64,000 bases of DNA, taken from positions 103,888 through 167,887 of the forward strand of contig NZ_CAKKLX010000008.1 of NCBI RefSeq assembly GCF_918698155.1. The letters are read 5' to 3'. This DNA comes from Roseomonas sp. CECT 9278. Lineage in GTDB: Bacteria > Pseudomonadota > Alphaproteobacteria > Acetobacterales > Acetobacteraceae. The position numbers were made by a program, and so were the translations under genes. Shown piece by piece: positions 24,795-33,285 of the stretch (positions within the stretch are counted from its first letter, which is position 1; each line of letters starts with the position of its first letter). The notes under the pieces are model-generated. The model was not told the DNA's origin. It ran no database searches and was given only the letters and a program-made list of their open reading frames with translations.

Positions 24795-25516
24795 TCAACG
24801 CCTTCTGGCGCCGCTGGATCCTGCCCTTCACCGTCGTGCCGCTGCTGCCCGCGACGCTTTTCAACCTGTTCGCGGGGCGCGAATGGGCGCTGCTGGGCTG
24901 CGTGCTCGGCATCGCGCTGCCGTTGGTGGCGGCCTGGCTGGTGCGCCGCGGCGTGAAGGGCGATGCGCAGCGCGCCGCGCTGCTGATGGGCGGCGCGGTC
25001 GCGGCGGTCGGCTTCCTCGGCGCCGAGGCCGGGCCGGTCGCCTCGCTGGTCCTCGCCCTGGGCGCCTGGGGCGGCACCCGCCTGCTGTATCACGAGATCG
25101 CGGAGGCGCCCGCGCCGCCGCCGCCGCCGGCCCCCGCCGCCCCTGCGCCGCCGCGCCCGCTGGACGATGCCCGCGCCCGGCTGCTGGCCATCACGGCGGC
25201 GGCGCAGCGCATCCCGGAGCCGCGCCTGCTGCCGGTGGCCGCCGCGATCGGCGCGGTGCTCGACGCCTTCGAGCGCCGTCCCGAGCGGCTCGAGGAAGCG
25301 CGGCGCTTCCTGGGCGTGAACCTCGATGGGCTGGAACGGATCGCCGCGCGCCTGTCCGCCGGCGCCGAACCGCCCCCCGGCCTGCCCTCCCTGCTGCGCG
25401 AGATGGAGGGCGCGGCGACCGGCCTGCGCTCCCGCCTGCGCGAGGAGGAGAGCGCGGCCCTGGCGGTCCAGGTCAACGTGCTGGGCGGCAAGCTGCGCGA
25501 GGCCGGCTACGGCTGA
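24791..25516 (+). CDS. XpaC-like membrane protein (5-bromo-4-chloroindolyl phosphate hydrolysis family)
   Basis: A 241-residue protein. Two to three membrane spans occupy residues 8-95. A Pro/Ala linker follows at about 103-120 (PPPPPAPAAPAPPRP), then a cytoplasmic helical domain of about 120 residues (ARARLLAITAAAQRIPEP, EARRFLGVNLDGLERIAARL). The EARRFL...L.GLE.IA pattern resembles the XpaC family, whose activity is unclear. Resemblance is moderate. It is translationally coupled to the preceding 49-residue gene. Confidence 0.65.
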   Translation: MINAFWRRWILPFTVVPLLPATLFNLFAGREWALLGCVLGIALPLVAAWLVRRGVKGDAQRAALLMGGAVAAVGFLGAEAGPVASLVLALGAWGGTRLLYHEIAEAPAPPPPPAPAAPAPPRPLDDARARLLAITAAAQRIPEPRLLPVAAAIGAVLDAFERRPERLEEARRFLGVNLDGLERIAARLSAGAEPPPGLPSLLREMEGAATGLRSRLREEESAALAVQVNVLGGKLREAGYG

Positions 25517-25586
25517 CCCCGTGCGTTCCATCAACATGGCCACCGGCGTTCGTGCCAGGATGTGCCGCCTTCCGGAGGAACCCGCC

Positions 25587-26111
25587 ATGATCCGTCGCAC
25601 GGTCATCCTGGGCGCGCTCGCCGTCGCCGGCTGTGGGCCGACGGCGCCGCCGCCCACCATCCCGGCCAGCGCCGCGCCGGGCGAACGCGTGATCGAACCG
25701 ATCACGCGCGCCGCCAACAACGCGACCGCCTTCTTCCGCCGCCCCCAGCCCAACCAGCCGGCCGCGGCGGCGCGCGCCATCGCCGATATCGAATTCCTCG
25801 CCGGCGCCGTGCCGGCGGACCCGCGCTGGCAGACCAGCCAGGCGACCGTGCAACTGGTCCAGGCGCGCAACCAGGGGCGCCAGGCGCTGGGCATTCCCGC
25901 CGCCGCGCCGGCGCAGGGCGTGATCGACGGGCTGACCCGCGCGGCCGATGCGCTCGACGCCAACGACCAGGCCGCCGCGGCGCAGGCGCTGCCGGCCAGC
26001 ATCTTCACCGCCGGCCCGCAGCAGACCCTGCGGCGGCTCGCACAACCGCCGCGCATCCCGACCGCCAGCGCCGCGCTGTTCGCGCTCACGGTCGGCCCGC
26101 CGCCGCGTTGA
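25587..26111 (+). CDS. hypothetical lipoprotein
   Basis: A 174-residue protein with a short signal peptide and lipobox (ILGALAVAGC, Cys16). The mature part is helical and Ala/Gln-rich, with PTAPPPTIPAS after the lipid anchor and repeated helix-like stretches (ARAIADIEFLAGAVP, VIDGLTRAADALDANDQAAA). GGAGGAACCC lies just before the ATG. I do not recognise a family. Confidence 0.72.
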   Translation: MIRRTVILGALAVAGCGPTAPPPTIPASAAPGERVIEPITRAANNATAFFRRPQPNQPAAAARAIADIEFLAGAVPADPRWQTSQATVQLVQARNQGRQALGIPAAAPAQGVIDGLTRAADALDANDQAAAAQALPASIFTAGPQQTLRRLAQPPRIPTASAALFALTVGPPPR

Positions 26112-26133
26112 CCGCGCACTCCCCTTGACGGGC

Positions 26134-26161
26134 CCGGCACCGCGGGCACCCTCGGTGCCGG
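26134..26161 (+). other. hairpin before the second Bug gene
   Basis: CCGGCACCG (26134-26142) pairs perfectly with CGGTGCCGG (26153-26161) around a 10-nt loop, 23 nt after the lipoprotein stop. No T-run. It may end the upstream transcript or act as a leader hairpin for the Bug gene. Confidence 0.4.
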
Positions 26162-26184
26162 AATACCCCGGGAGGACAACAACC

Positions 26185-27153
26185 ATGATCCGTCGACGCC
26201 CGCTGGTGGCGGCCACCGCGATACTGGCGGCGCCGGCCATGGCCCGCGCCCAGGCCGCCTGGCCGAATGGCCCCATCCGCATCGTCGTGCCTTTCCCGCC
26301 CGGCGGGTCGACCGATGCGCTGTCGCGCATGTTGCAGCCGCGGCTGCAGGCGGAATTCGGCGTGCCGATCGTGGTCGAGAACCGCGCCGGCGCCTCGGGG
26401 TCGCTGGGCACCGGCGTGGTGGCGCGCAGCGCGCCGGACGGCAATACCTGGGTGCTGGTCTTCGACACCCATGCGGTGAACCAGGCGCTGATCCCGACCA
26501 TGGGCTTCGACACCCAGCGCGACCTGACCCCGCTGCTGCTGTTCGGCACCGCGCCGATGGTGCTGACCGCCCACCGCACGCGGCCCTACCGTTCGGTGGC
26601 GCAAGTGGTCGACGCCGCCAAGGCGCGGCCCGAGACCGTGACCTATGGCAGCATCGGCAACGGGTCGGTCGCCCACCTGACCATGGAACTGGCGCAACGC
26701 ATCGGCGGGTTCCGGCTGGTGCACGTGCCCTATCGCGGCGGCGGGCCGCTGGCGGTCGCGGCGGTGGCCGGCGAGGTCGACCTGCCGATCGCGACGCGCC
26801 CGGCGATCGGCGTCCATGTCGATTCCGGCGCGCTGGTGCCCCTGGCGCAGACCGGCGCCACGCGGTCCCCCTCCATGCCCGACATCCCGACGCTGGCGGA
26901 ATCCGGCATCCCCGGGATCGATGCGCGGGCCTTCTGGGGGTTCCTCGGCCCCGCCGGCCTGCCGCCGGCCATCAAGCAGCGCATGGAGGCCGCCATCCGC
27001 AGCGCGCTCGATGTGCCGGAACTGCGCCAGCGCGTCATTGGCCTGGGCATCGACCTCGATCCGCAGGGCGAGGCGGTCTTCGCGCCGTTCCTCGCGCGGC
27101 AGATGGAAACCTGGGCGCGCGTGGTGCGGGAGAACAACATCCGCCCGGATTGA
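26185..27153 (+). CDS. Bug family solute-binding protein (tripartite tricarboxylate transporter receptor)
   Basis: A 322-residue periplasmic carboxylate receptor. The signal peptide ends in MARAQA, and the mature start WPNGPIRIVVPFPPGGSTDA is the family signature. Further family blocks are VENRAGASGSLGTGVVARS and GIPGIDARAFWGFLGPAGLP. CCGGGAGGAC precedes the ATG. It is an orphan with no adjacent membrane subunits, the second such receptor in the window. Ligand unknown. Confidence 0.92.
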   Translation: MIRRRPLVAATAILAAPAMARAQAAWPNGPIRIVVPFPPGGSTDALSRMLQPRLQAEFGVPIVVENRAGASGSLGTGVVARSAPDGNTWVLVFDTHAVNQALIPTMGFDTQRDLTPLLLFGTAPMVLTAHRTRPYRSVAQVVDAAKARPETVTYGSIGNGSVAHLTMELAQRIGGFRLVHVPYRGGGPLAVAAVAGEVDLPIATRPAIGVHVDSGALVPLAQTGATRSPSMPDIPTLAESGIPGIDARAFWGFLGPAGLPPAIKQRMEAAIRSALDVPELRQRVIGLGIDLDPQGEAVFAPFLARQMETWARVVRENNIRPD

Positions 27154-27211
27154 TCGGCGCGCGGCGCGGCGCCGCCACATGCGCGCCCGCTTCGCCTGGC
27201 AGGATGCAGGG

Positions 27212-27481
27212 ATGAAGGCTCACCCCATTGCCCTTGGCGGCATTGTCCTGGCCCTGGCGGGCTGCGTGAGGGTGCAGCCGGTCGCCGTGCCCCTGCCACC
27301 GGCCGGGGTCTGCGACGACCCGCTGGGCGGAGCGGCCTATGGCGCGGCGATCGGGGCGGGGATTGGCGCGGTCGCCGGGTCCGCTTCCGCCGATGCGGGG
27401 CGGGGCGCGCTGGTGGGGGCCGGGGTGGGGGCATTGGCGGGGGCGGCGATCGGGAGCGTGCCGTGCGAGCATCCGAAATAG
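27212..27481 (+). CDS. glycine-zipper lipoprotein
   Basis: An 89-residue outer- or inner-membrane lipoprotein. The signal and lipobox are GGIVLALAGC (Cys18). Residues about 39-82 form a glycine zipper (GGAAYGAAIGAGIGAVAG, GALVGAGVGALAGAAIG) of the OmpA/Rickettsia 17-kDa antigen-like kind. Two further Cys flank the zipper (VCDDP and PCEHP). A structural envelope role is likely. Confidence 0.82.
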   Translation: MKAHPIALGGIVLALAGCVRVQPVAVPLPPAGVCDDPLGGAAYGAAIGAGIGAVAGSASADAGRGALVGAGVGALAGAAIGSVPCEHPK

Positions 27482-27542
27482 AAGGCCAGGGGCGCCGCCG
27501 CTGGACCCCGCCAGGGCACACGGTGCACTGGATCGCGCGAAT

Positions 27543-28343
27543 ATGCGTCGCTTGCTGACCATCATCGGGGTCATCGCGGCCCTGCCAGTGCTGGTGGCGG
27601 GGGCGCTTTGGGCAGGGCAGGAACGGCTGATCTTCCTGCCGGATGCGCGCGTGATCGCGGCACCCCAGGGTTGGGAACGCGCCAGCATCCGCACGCTGGA
27701 TGGGTTGGACCTCGCCTTCCTGGTCGCGCCGGGTCGGCCCGGCGCGCCGGTCGTGCTGCATTTCCACGGCAATGGCGGCAATGCCGAGGACCGCAGCGGC
27801 CTCGGCGCCCTTCTGCACCGCGCCGGCTACAGCGTTGTGCTTGCGGAATACCGTGGCTACGGCGGCAATCCCGGCCGGCCGGGCGAGGAGGCCATCGCGG
27901 CCGACGCCGCCGCCATCCTGGCCTGGACCCAGGCCCGCTTCGCCGCATCGCCGCTGGTGCTGTGGGGCGAGAGCCTGGGCACCGGCACCGTGACGCGCCT
28001 GGCGCAGAACCGGCCGGGCATCGCGGCGGTGGTGCTGGAAAGCCCGTTCACCTCGGTGGCCGACCTGGCGCGCGGGATGTACCCCGTGCTGCCGACGGAC
28101 TGGCTGCTGCGCCACCGCTTCGAGAGCCTGTCCCGCCTGCCGGGCATCGCTGCCCCGGTGCTGGTGGTGGCGAGCGAGCAGGACCGCATCACCCCGCCCG
28201 GCCATGCGCTGCGGATGGTGGCGGGGGCGCGGGAGGGGCGGCTGGTGATGCTGCCGGGCGGGGCGCATCCGGCGGTGCTGAATGATGCGACGGGCGAGGG
28301 GGTGCGGGCGGTGCTGGGATTTTTGGCGGCGCTGCCACGCTGA
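27543..28343 (+). CDS. alpha/beta hydrolase (BEM46/ABHD13-like)
   Basis: A 266-residue hydrolase with one N-terminal membrane anchor (residues 4-24). The fold blocks are LHFHGNGGNAEDRS (oxyanion region, about 77-90), the nucleophile elbow GESLGTG (Ser at about 147), the acid in SEQDRITPPGH and the His in GGAHPAV. This order and length match the BEM46/YfhR group of membrane-anchored serine hydrolases. Substrate unknown. Confidence 0.88.
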   Translation: MRRLLTIIGVIAALPVLVAGALWAGQERLIFLPDARVIAAPQGWERASIRTLDGLDLAFLVAPGRPGAPVVLHFHGNGGNAEDRSGLGALLHRAGYSVVLAEYRGYGGNPGRPGEEAIAADAAAILAWTQARFAASPLVLWGESLGTGTVTRLAQNRPGIAAVVLESPFTSVADLARGMYPVLPTDWLLRHRFESLSRLPGIAAPVLVVASEQDRITPPGHALRMVAGAREGRLVMLPGGAHPAVLNDATGEGVRAVLGFLAALPR

Positions 28344-28411
28344 TCCCCGTCCCGCTCCGGCGCATGACGTGCCATGATGATACGGCAACCCAACGGATCG
28401 GCGGATCGGAC

Positions 28412-28798
28412 ATGAGCGACGGCAAGGGACAGAGCGGCGGCGTCAATATCGCCGGCATCGTCGGCTCGGTCGGGGGCGACATCGTGGGCGGCGACAAGAT
28501 CACCGGGGCGATCACCCCCGCGGCGCTTGCCGAGGCGATGCGCCCGCTCACCGAGGCCATCGCCGCCGCGCCCCCGGCCAGCAAGGCCGAAGCCGAGGCC
28601 AGGCTCGCCGACCTCAAGAAGGAGGCCGAGAAGGGCAAGGCGGCCAATGACGGCGTCATGGCGAAGCTGGTCGATGGGCTGGTCGCCCTGGTGCCGGGGG
28701 CCGCCACCGCGGTGGTGAGCGCCTTCGCGACGCCCATCCTGGCTGGCCTGGTCGGGCCGGTGACCAGCTTCGTGCTCGACAAGCTGCGCGCGAAATAG
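28412..28798 (+). CDS. small GGDIVGGDKI-motif protein
   Basis: A 128-residue protein. Residues 9-31 are Gly/Val-rich and end in GGDIVGGDKI (21-30), the same motif as in the next gene. Residues 57-78 are charged and look coiled-coil (KAEAEARLADLKKEAEKGK). Residues 84-122 are hydrophobic and helical (LVDGLVALVPGAATAVVSAF, ATPILAGLVGPVTSFVLDKL), possibly membrane-interacting. The ATG at 28412 follows GGATCGGA; an upstream ATG at 28364 is possible but lacks a good site. I recall similar Gly-rich GGDxxGGDK motifs in predicted bacterial conflict proteins, but the function is not established. Confidence 0.75.
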   Translation: MSDGKGQSGGVNIAGIVGSVGGDIVGGDKITGAITPAALAEAMRPLTEAIAAAPPASKAEAEARLADLKKEAEKGKAANDGVMAKLVDGLVALVPGAATAVVSAFATPILAGLVGPVTSFVLDKLRAK

Positions 28799-28811
28799 GC
28801 GCCCGGCCGCG

Positions 28812-30863
28812 ATGCCGCCGCCCCAGGCCGAACCGACGATGCCGGTCGGCGGCGTGGTCATCTCGGGCCAGGTCGGCGGGGTCGGCGGCGATATCGTGGG
28901 CGGCGACAAGATCGTCCACGGCTTCACCATCGACGAGGTACTGGAGGCGCTCGACCGGCGGGGCGCGCTGCAACGCGCCGCAACCGGCGGCCTGGAGCGC
29001 GCCGCGGTGATCGGCCTGGCGCAGCGCTTCAGGCCGGACGAACGGCTCGACACCGACCTCGCCATCGCCGAACTGGAACGCGCGGTCGAGATCGCGCTGG
29101 ACGTGATCGCGCGCGGCGAGCGCGGGACCAACCTCGGCGAGTTCGTCGACACCGTATTGCGACGGGTTGGCGACGACACCCGCAAGGGCGACTTCGACGA
29201 AGGGGCGGCGCGGATCGATGCGGCGCTGGGGGCGCTCGAAGCCGGCTATGCGATGTCGCGCATCGCGCTGCTGGAGGAAGCCATCCGTATCGACACGCTG
29301 CGCCGTGACGCCCCGGCCGCCGCAGCCAGGATCGAGGCGCTGCTGGCGGCCCGCCACCCCGGCGACCCTGCCGCAGGCGCGGAGGCGATCGCCGCGGCCA
29401 TACAGCAGCGCATCGAGGAAGGCGACCGGCGCGGCCACCGCGTCGCGCTGGAGATCGCGGCTGAACTGGCGCGGCGCCTGCTCGACCAGGTTGCGGATCC
29501 CGCAGCGCGGGCCGCCGCGCAGAACAGCCTGGGATCGGCGCTGCTGCGCCTGGGCGCCGCGGAGAGCGGCACCGCGCGCATCGCGGAGGCCGTGACCGTG
29601 CTGGGTGCCGCGGCCCAAGCCTTCGCCGCGCTCGGACTGGCGGCGGCGCATGCGGCCGCCCTGATGAACCTGTGCGACGCGCTGCGCAGTCTCGGCGAGC
29701 GCGCGGCGCAGACCGACATCCTTCAGGCCGCCGTCGCCACCGGCGAGGAGGCGCTGGCGGCGCTGGACCTGGCGGCCGACCGGGACTTGCGGCTCAGGGC
29801 GCTGACCAATGTCGGCGCGGCGCTCGCGGCGCTGGGCGAACGCGAGATCGGCATCCACCACATCGACCGGTCCTGCGCGGTCTTCGATGAAGCGATCGCG
29901 CTCTGGATCGAGGCCGATGGCGACGACACCTGGGGCGTGTTGCAGTCGAACCGCGGCAATTCGCTGCGGATGCTGGGCCAGCGCACGGGCAGTCTGCGCA
30001 GCCTGCAGCAGGCGGTCGCCGCCTGTCGCGCCGCGCAGCGCGTGCTGACACGCGACGGTGCGCCGGAACGCTGGGCGCTGGCGCAGACCAACCTTGCCAT
30101 CTCCCTGCAACTGATCGCCGAGCAGGCGGCGACGCCGGCACTGCTCCTCGACGCCATCGCCGCGGCCGAGGCGGTGCTGGAGGTGTGGCAGGAGGCGTCC
30201 GCGCCCTCTCGATGGGCCACCGTCCAGTTGAACCTGGCGGATGCCCACCGCTCGCTGGCCACCATCCGGCTGAACGCCGACGATCGGGCGGCGGCCGAGG
30301 CGTCAGCCCGTGCATCCGTGGCGGCGTCGCGCGCCGCGCTGCGTGTCTGGCGGCAGCCGACGGATCCGGTCCGTTGGGCGCTGGCGCAGGGCAACCTGGC
30401 CGATGGGCTGACGTTGCTTGGCGCCATTACCAGGGACCGCGCCCCGCTCGACGAAGCGGCTGCCGCGCAGACGGCGGCGATCGAGGTCCTCGAGGCTGCC
30501 GGAGCGGTTCACGACTGCGCGCGCCTGGGTACCAACCGGGGCTACACGCTGCGCCTGCTGGGCGCGCATGAGCCAGGCCCCGCGGCGCTGACCGCCGCGA
30601 TCGAATCCTGCACCCGCGCGCGCGACGGCTGGCCGCGCGAAACCCATCCCGCGCTCTGGGCCATCGCGACGGAAAACCTCGCGCTCGCAAGGGCCGAGCT
30701 GGCCTGGCGGACCGGCGATCCGCACCTGTGGGCCACGGCGATCGGCGAATTGGCGGAGGCGGCTGCGGTCTTTGCGCAGGTGGGCCATGCCCAGGCCCTG
30801 GGCCGGATCCGACAGGTGCAGGATCGGCTCGGCACGCTGCCGGTGCCCGGCCAGGTGGGCTGA
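28812..30863 (+). CDS. TPR-like repeat protein with N-terminal GGDIVGGDKI motif
   Basis: A 683-residue protein, 13 nt after the small motif protein. Residues 13-34 copy that protein's Gly-rich start (GGDIVGGDKI at 25-34). Residues 38-200 are helical with acidic clusters. From about 200 on there are TPR-like helices. A Trp-centred unit recurs at about 371 (DTWGVLQSNRG), 418 (ERWALAQTNLA), 466 (SRWATVQLNLA), 519 (VRWALAQGNLA) and 614 (ALWAIATENLA), spaced about 47-52 residues apart over most of the run. No signal peptide, kinase, NTPase or protease motif is seen, so it looks like a scaffold or sensor. Partnership with the small protein is inferred from the shared motif and adjacency. Confidence 0.8.
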   Translation: MPPPQAEPTMPVGGVVISGQVGGVGGDIVGGDKIVHGFTIDEVLEALDRRGALQRAATGGLERAAVIGLAQRFRPDERLDTDLAIAELERAVEIALDVIARGERGTNLGEFVDTVLRRVGDDTRKGDFDEGAARIDAALGALEAGYAMSRIALLEEAIRIDTLRRDAPAAAARIEALLAARHPGDPAAGAEAIAAAIQQRIEEGDRRGHRVALEIAAELARRLLDQVADPAARAAAQNSLGSALLRLGAAESGTARIAEAVTVLGAAAQAFAALGLAAAHAAALMNLCDALRSLGERAAQTDILQAAVATGEEALAALDLAADRDLRLRALTNVGAALAALGEREIGIHHIDRSCAVFDEAIALWIEADGDDTWGVLQSNRGNSLRMLGQRTGSLRSLQQAVAACRAAQRVLTRDGAPERWALAQTNLAISLQLIAEQAATPALLLDAIAAAEAVLEVWQEASAPSRWATVQLNLADAHRSLATIRLNADDRAAAEASARASVAASRAALRVWRQPTDPVRWALAQGNLADGLTLLGAITRDRAPLDEAAAAQTAAIEVLEAAGAVHDCARLGTNRGYTLRLLGAHEPGPAALTAAIESCTRARDGWPRETHPALWAIATENLALARAELAWRTGDPHLWATAIGELAEAAAVFAQVGHAQALGRIRQVQDRLGTLPVPGQVG

Positions 30864-30976
30864 CCCCGACCGCGTGACGCGCGCGGCCAGCCGGCGCGCC
30901 TCCGGGCCTGGCCTTGACCCACCCGCCCCAGCGCGATCCGATGCGCGCCGACACGCACCCCATCGGAGGAATCGCC

Positions 30977-32038
30977 ATGCGCGCCTGGGCCGTCATCGAG
31001 ACCGGCAAGCCCCTGCAGGAGATCGAACTGCCCACGCCGGAGCCCACCGGCAAGCAGGTCCTGCTGGAAGTCACCCATGCCGGCGTCTGCCATTCCGACC
31101 TGCATATCTGGGAGGGCGAATACGACCTCGGCTCGCGGGGCAAGATGCGCCTGACCGACCGCGGCGTGACCCTGCCGCTGGCGATGGGCCACGAGATCGT
31201 CGGCCGCGTGCTGAAATGGGGGCCGGAGGCCAATGGCGCGGGCCTGAAGGTCGGCGAGCAGATGATCGTCTTCCCCTGGGTCGGCTGCGGGACGTGTGCG
31301 AAGTGCCTGGCGGACGAGGACAACATGTGCCTCACGCCGCGCAGCCTCGGTGTCTATCAGCATGGCGGCTACGCGACGCATGTGCTGGCGCCGGAACCGC
31401 GCCACCTGGTGCCGGTCGGCGGCCTCGACCCGGCCCTGGCCGCGACCTATGCCTGTTCCGGCATCACGGTGTTCAGCGCCATCAACAAGGTGATGCCGAT
31501 GGACGCCGACGACCCGATCGTGCTGGTCGGTGCCGGCGGGCTCGGGCTGAACGCGATCGCGGTGCTGAAGGCCAAGGGGCACCGGCGCATCGTGGTGGTG
31601 GACGTGGCGCAGGCGAAGCTCGATGCGGCCAGGCAGGAAGGCGCGTCGGAGACGGTGCTGGCCAACGGCCCCGACACCGCCAAGGCCATCATCGCCGCCG
31701 CTGGTAGGGCGGTGGGCGCCATCATCGACCTGGTGAACGGCACCGAGACCGCCCGCTTCGCCTTCGATGCGCTGCGCAAGGGCGGCAAGCTGATCCAGGT
31801 CGGGCTGTTCGGCGGCGAGATGAACATCCCGCTGCCGCTGGTGCCGATCCGCGCCCTGACCATCCAGGGCAGCTATGTGGGCAATGTGAAGGAACTTCGC
31901 GAACTGGTTGGGATTGCGGCATCCGGCGCGCTGCCGGGCATCCCGGTCACGACCATGCCGCTCAACCAGGCCGATGCCGCGCTGAACCGGCTGAAGGATG
32001 GCAAGGTGGTCGGGCGGATCGTGCTGACGGCGGCCTGA
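30977..32038 (+). CDS. zinc-dependent alcohol dehydrogenase (MDR family)
   Basis: A 353-residue dehydrogenase. Catalytic zinc ligands are Cys38 and His-Glu in GHE (around 71-73). Structural zinc ligands are the four Cys in GCGTCAKCLADEDNMC (about 97-112). The NAD-binding motif is VGAGGLGLNA. GGAGGA at 30965-30970 decides the ATG at 30977. Substrate range unknown; similar proteins oxidise simple or aromatic alcohols. Confidence 0.92.
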   Translation: MRAWAVIETGKPLQEIELPTPEPTGKQVLLEVTHAGVCHSDLHIWEGEYDLGSRGKMRLTDRGVTLPLAMGHEIVGRVLKWGPEANGAGLKVGEQMIVFPWVGCGTCAKCLADEDNMCLTPRSLGVYQHGGYATHVLAPEPRHLVPVGGLDPALAATYACSGITVFSAINKVMPMDADDPIVLVGAGGLGLNAIAVLKAKGHRRIVVVDVAQAKLDAARQEGASETVLANGPDTAKAIIAAAGRAVGAIIDLVNGTETARFAFDALRKGGKLIQVGLFGGEMNIPLPLVPIRALTIQGSYVGNVKELRELVGIAASGALPGIPVTTMPLNQADAALNRLKDGKVVGRIVLTAA

Positions 32039-32063
32039 TGGCGCGGCGCGGCCGGCGCCCGGT

Positions 32064-32567
32064 TCAGCGCGCCGGATAGGCCGCGCCCGTCACCGGGTCG
32101 CTTGCCGGGTCGGGCGTGGCGGCGATGGCGTGGCGCGCCCGCGCGGCCTCCTGCGGCGCGCCATGCAACTGGTCCGGCGGTTCGGCGCCCTGCGGATAGG
32201 CGCCGACCACCAGCAGCGCCGGATCGGAGGCGAGGTTGCGGTGCCCGGTGCCGGCCGGCAGCACCACCACGTCGCCTGCCGCCAGGTCGATCGCCACCCC
32301 GCTCTCGCCGCCAAGCTGCACGCGCACATGGCCGGCGACGATCGCCAGCGCCTCATGCGCGTTCGAATGGTAGTGGTGAAAGTCGAAGATCCCGTCGCGC
32401 CAGGCCGGGCGCCAGCCATGGCGGCGGAACAGCGCCTCGGCCGCCGCGGCATCCCCGGCCGCGACGGCGCCGCGGTGCAGCACCACGGGCAGGCGCGGGT
32501 TGTTGGGGATGGCGGGATCCTCGCGGAGGAACAGCAACTCCGCGCCGTCGTGCCGATGCTCGTGCAT
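32064..32567 (-). CDS. cupin domain protein
   Basis: A 167-residue protein starting HEHRHDGAELLFL. The cupin core contains FDFHHYHSNAHEALAIVAG and LAAGDVVVLPAGTGH, giving the usual His/Glu metal-site set. The start at 32567 is chosen because homology-like sequence begins there and a shared 67-nt divergent region with the cysteine dioxygenase gene is left. Related cupins are annotated YjlB-like. Function unknown. Confidence 0.82.
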   Translation of the reverse strand: MHEHRHDGAELLFLREDPAIPNNPRLPVVLHRGAVAAGDAAAAEALFRRHGWRPAWRDGIFDFHHYHSNAHEALAIVAGHVRVQLGGESGVAIDLAAGDVVVLPAGTGHRNLASDPALLVVGAYPQGAEPPDQLHGAPQEAARARHAIAATPDPASDPVTGAAYPAR

Positions 32568-32634
32568 TCCCTGCCTACCGCCCGTGGTGAAATCCTGGTC
32601 CCATCCTGCCCTCGACCGACGGGGCCGCTCCAGC

Positions 32635-33225
32635 ATGACCGACATCACGCCCTTGCACGACTTCATCCGCGCCATGACGCGCCTGGCCGAGGACGGCGCC
32701 ACCGAGGCGCGCTGGCTGGCCGAGGGTGGCGCCCTGCTGCGCCGCCTGGTCGCGACCGACACCTGGCTGCCCGAGGCCTGCGCCGAGCCCGGCCCGCGCT
32801 ACCGCCAGTACCTGCTGCATTGCGACCCGGTGGAACGCTTCAGCGTGGTGTCCTTCGTGTGGGGGCCCGGGCAGCGCACGCCGGTCCACAACCACACCGT
32901 CTGGGGCCTGGTCGGCATGCTGCGCGGGGAGGAGATCTCGACCGAGATGGTCGCAGGCACCCCGATGCGGCCCGGCCAGGTCGATCGCCTGCACCAGGGG
33001 GAGGTGGTGGCGGTCAGCGCCGATACCTACGACATCCATGTGGTCGAGAACGCGCTGCCCGACCGTGCCTCGATCAGCATCCATGTCTATGGCGGCAACA
33101 TCGGCGCCATTGCCCGCAGCGTCTTCGACCCCGGGACTGGCGCGCGGACACGCTTCGTCTCCGGCTACGACAACGCGGCCGTGCCGAACCTGTGGGATCG
33201 CAGCCGGGAAATGGCGGCCGCCTGA
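32635..33225 (+). CDS. cysteine dioxygenase family protein
   Basis: A 196-residue cupin-type thiol dioxygenase. The iron ligands are predicted as His85, His87 (PVHNHTVWG) and His134 (YDIHVVEN). The length and motif spacing fit the bacterial cysteine/3-mercaptopropionate dioxygenase family, which oxidises a thiol to a sulfinate. The ATG at 32635 starts a typical N-terminus. It is divergent from the cupin gene and convergent with the CHAP gene, from which it is separated by a strong hairpin. Confidence 0.9.
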   Translation: MTDITPLHDFIRAMTRLAEDGATEARWLAEGGALLRRLVATDTWLPEACAEPGPRYRQYLLHCDPVERFSVVSFVWGPGQRTPVHNHTVWGLVGMLRGEEISTEMVAGTPMRPGQVDRLHQGEVVAVSADTYDIHVVENALPDRASISIHVYGGNIGAIARSVFDPGTGARTRFVSGYDNAAVPNLWDRSREMAAA

Positions 33226-33230
33226 ATGCA

Positions 33231-33265
33231 CGAAGGGCCGCCCCATTGCCCGGGGCGGCCCTTCG
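33231..33265. terminator. bidirectional hairpin between convergent genes
   Basis: CGAAGGGCCGCCCC (33231-33244) and GGGGCGGCCCTTCG (33252-33265) form a perfect 14-bp stem with a 7-nt loop. It lies between the ends of the cysteine dioxygenase and CHAP genes, so it can serve both strands. No U-tract follows on either side. Confidence 0.75.
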
Positions 33266-33285
33266 GCATGGCGTCGCGGCGGGGG

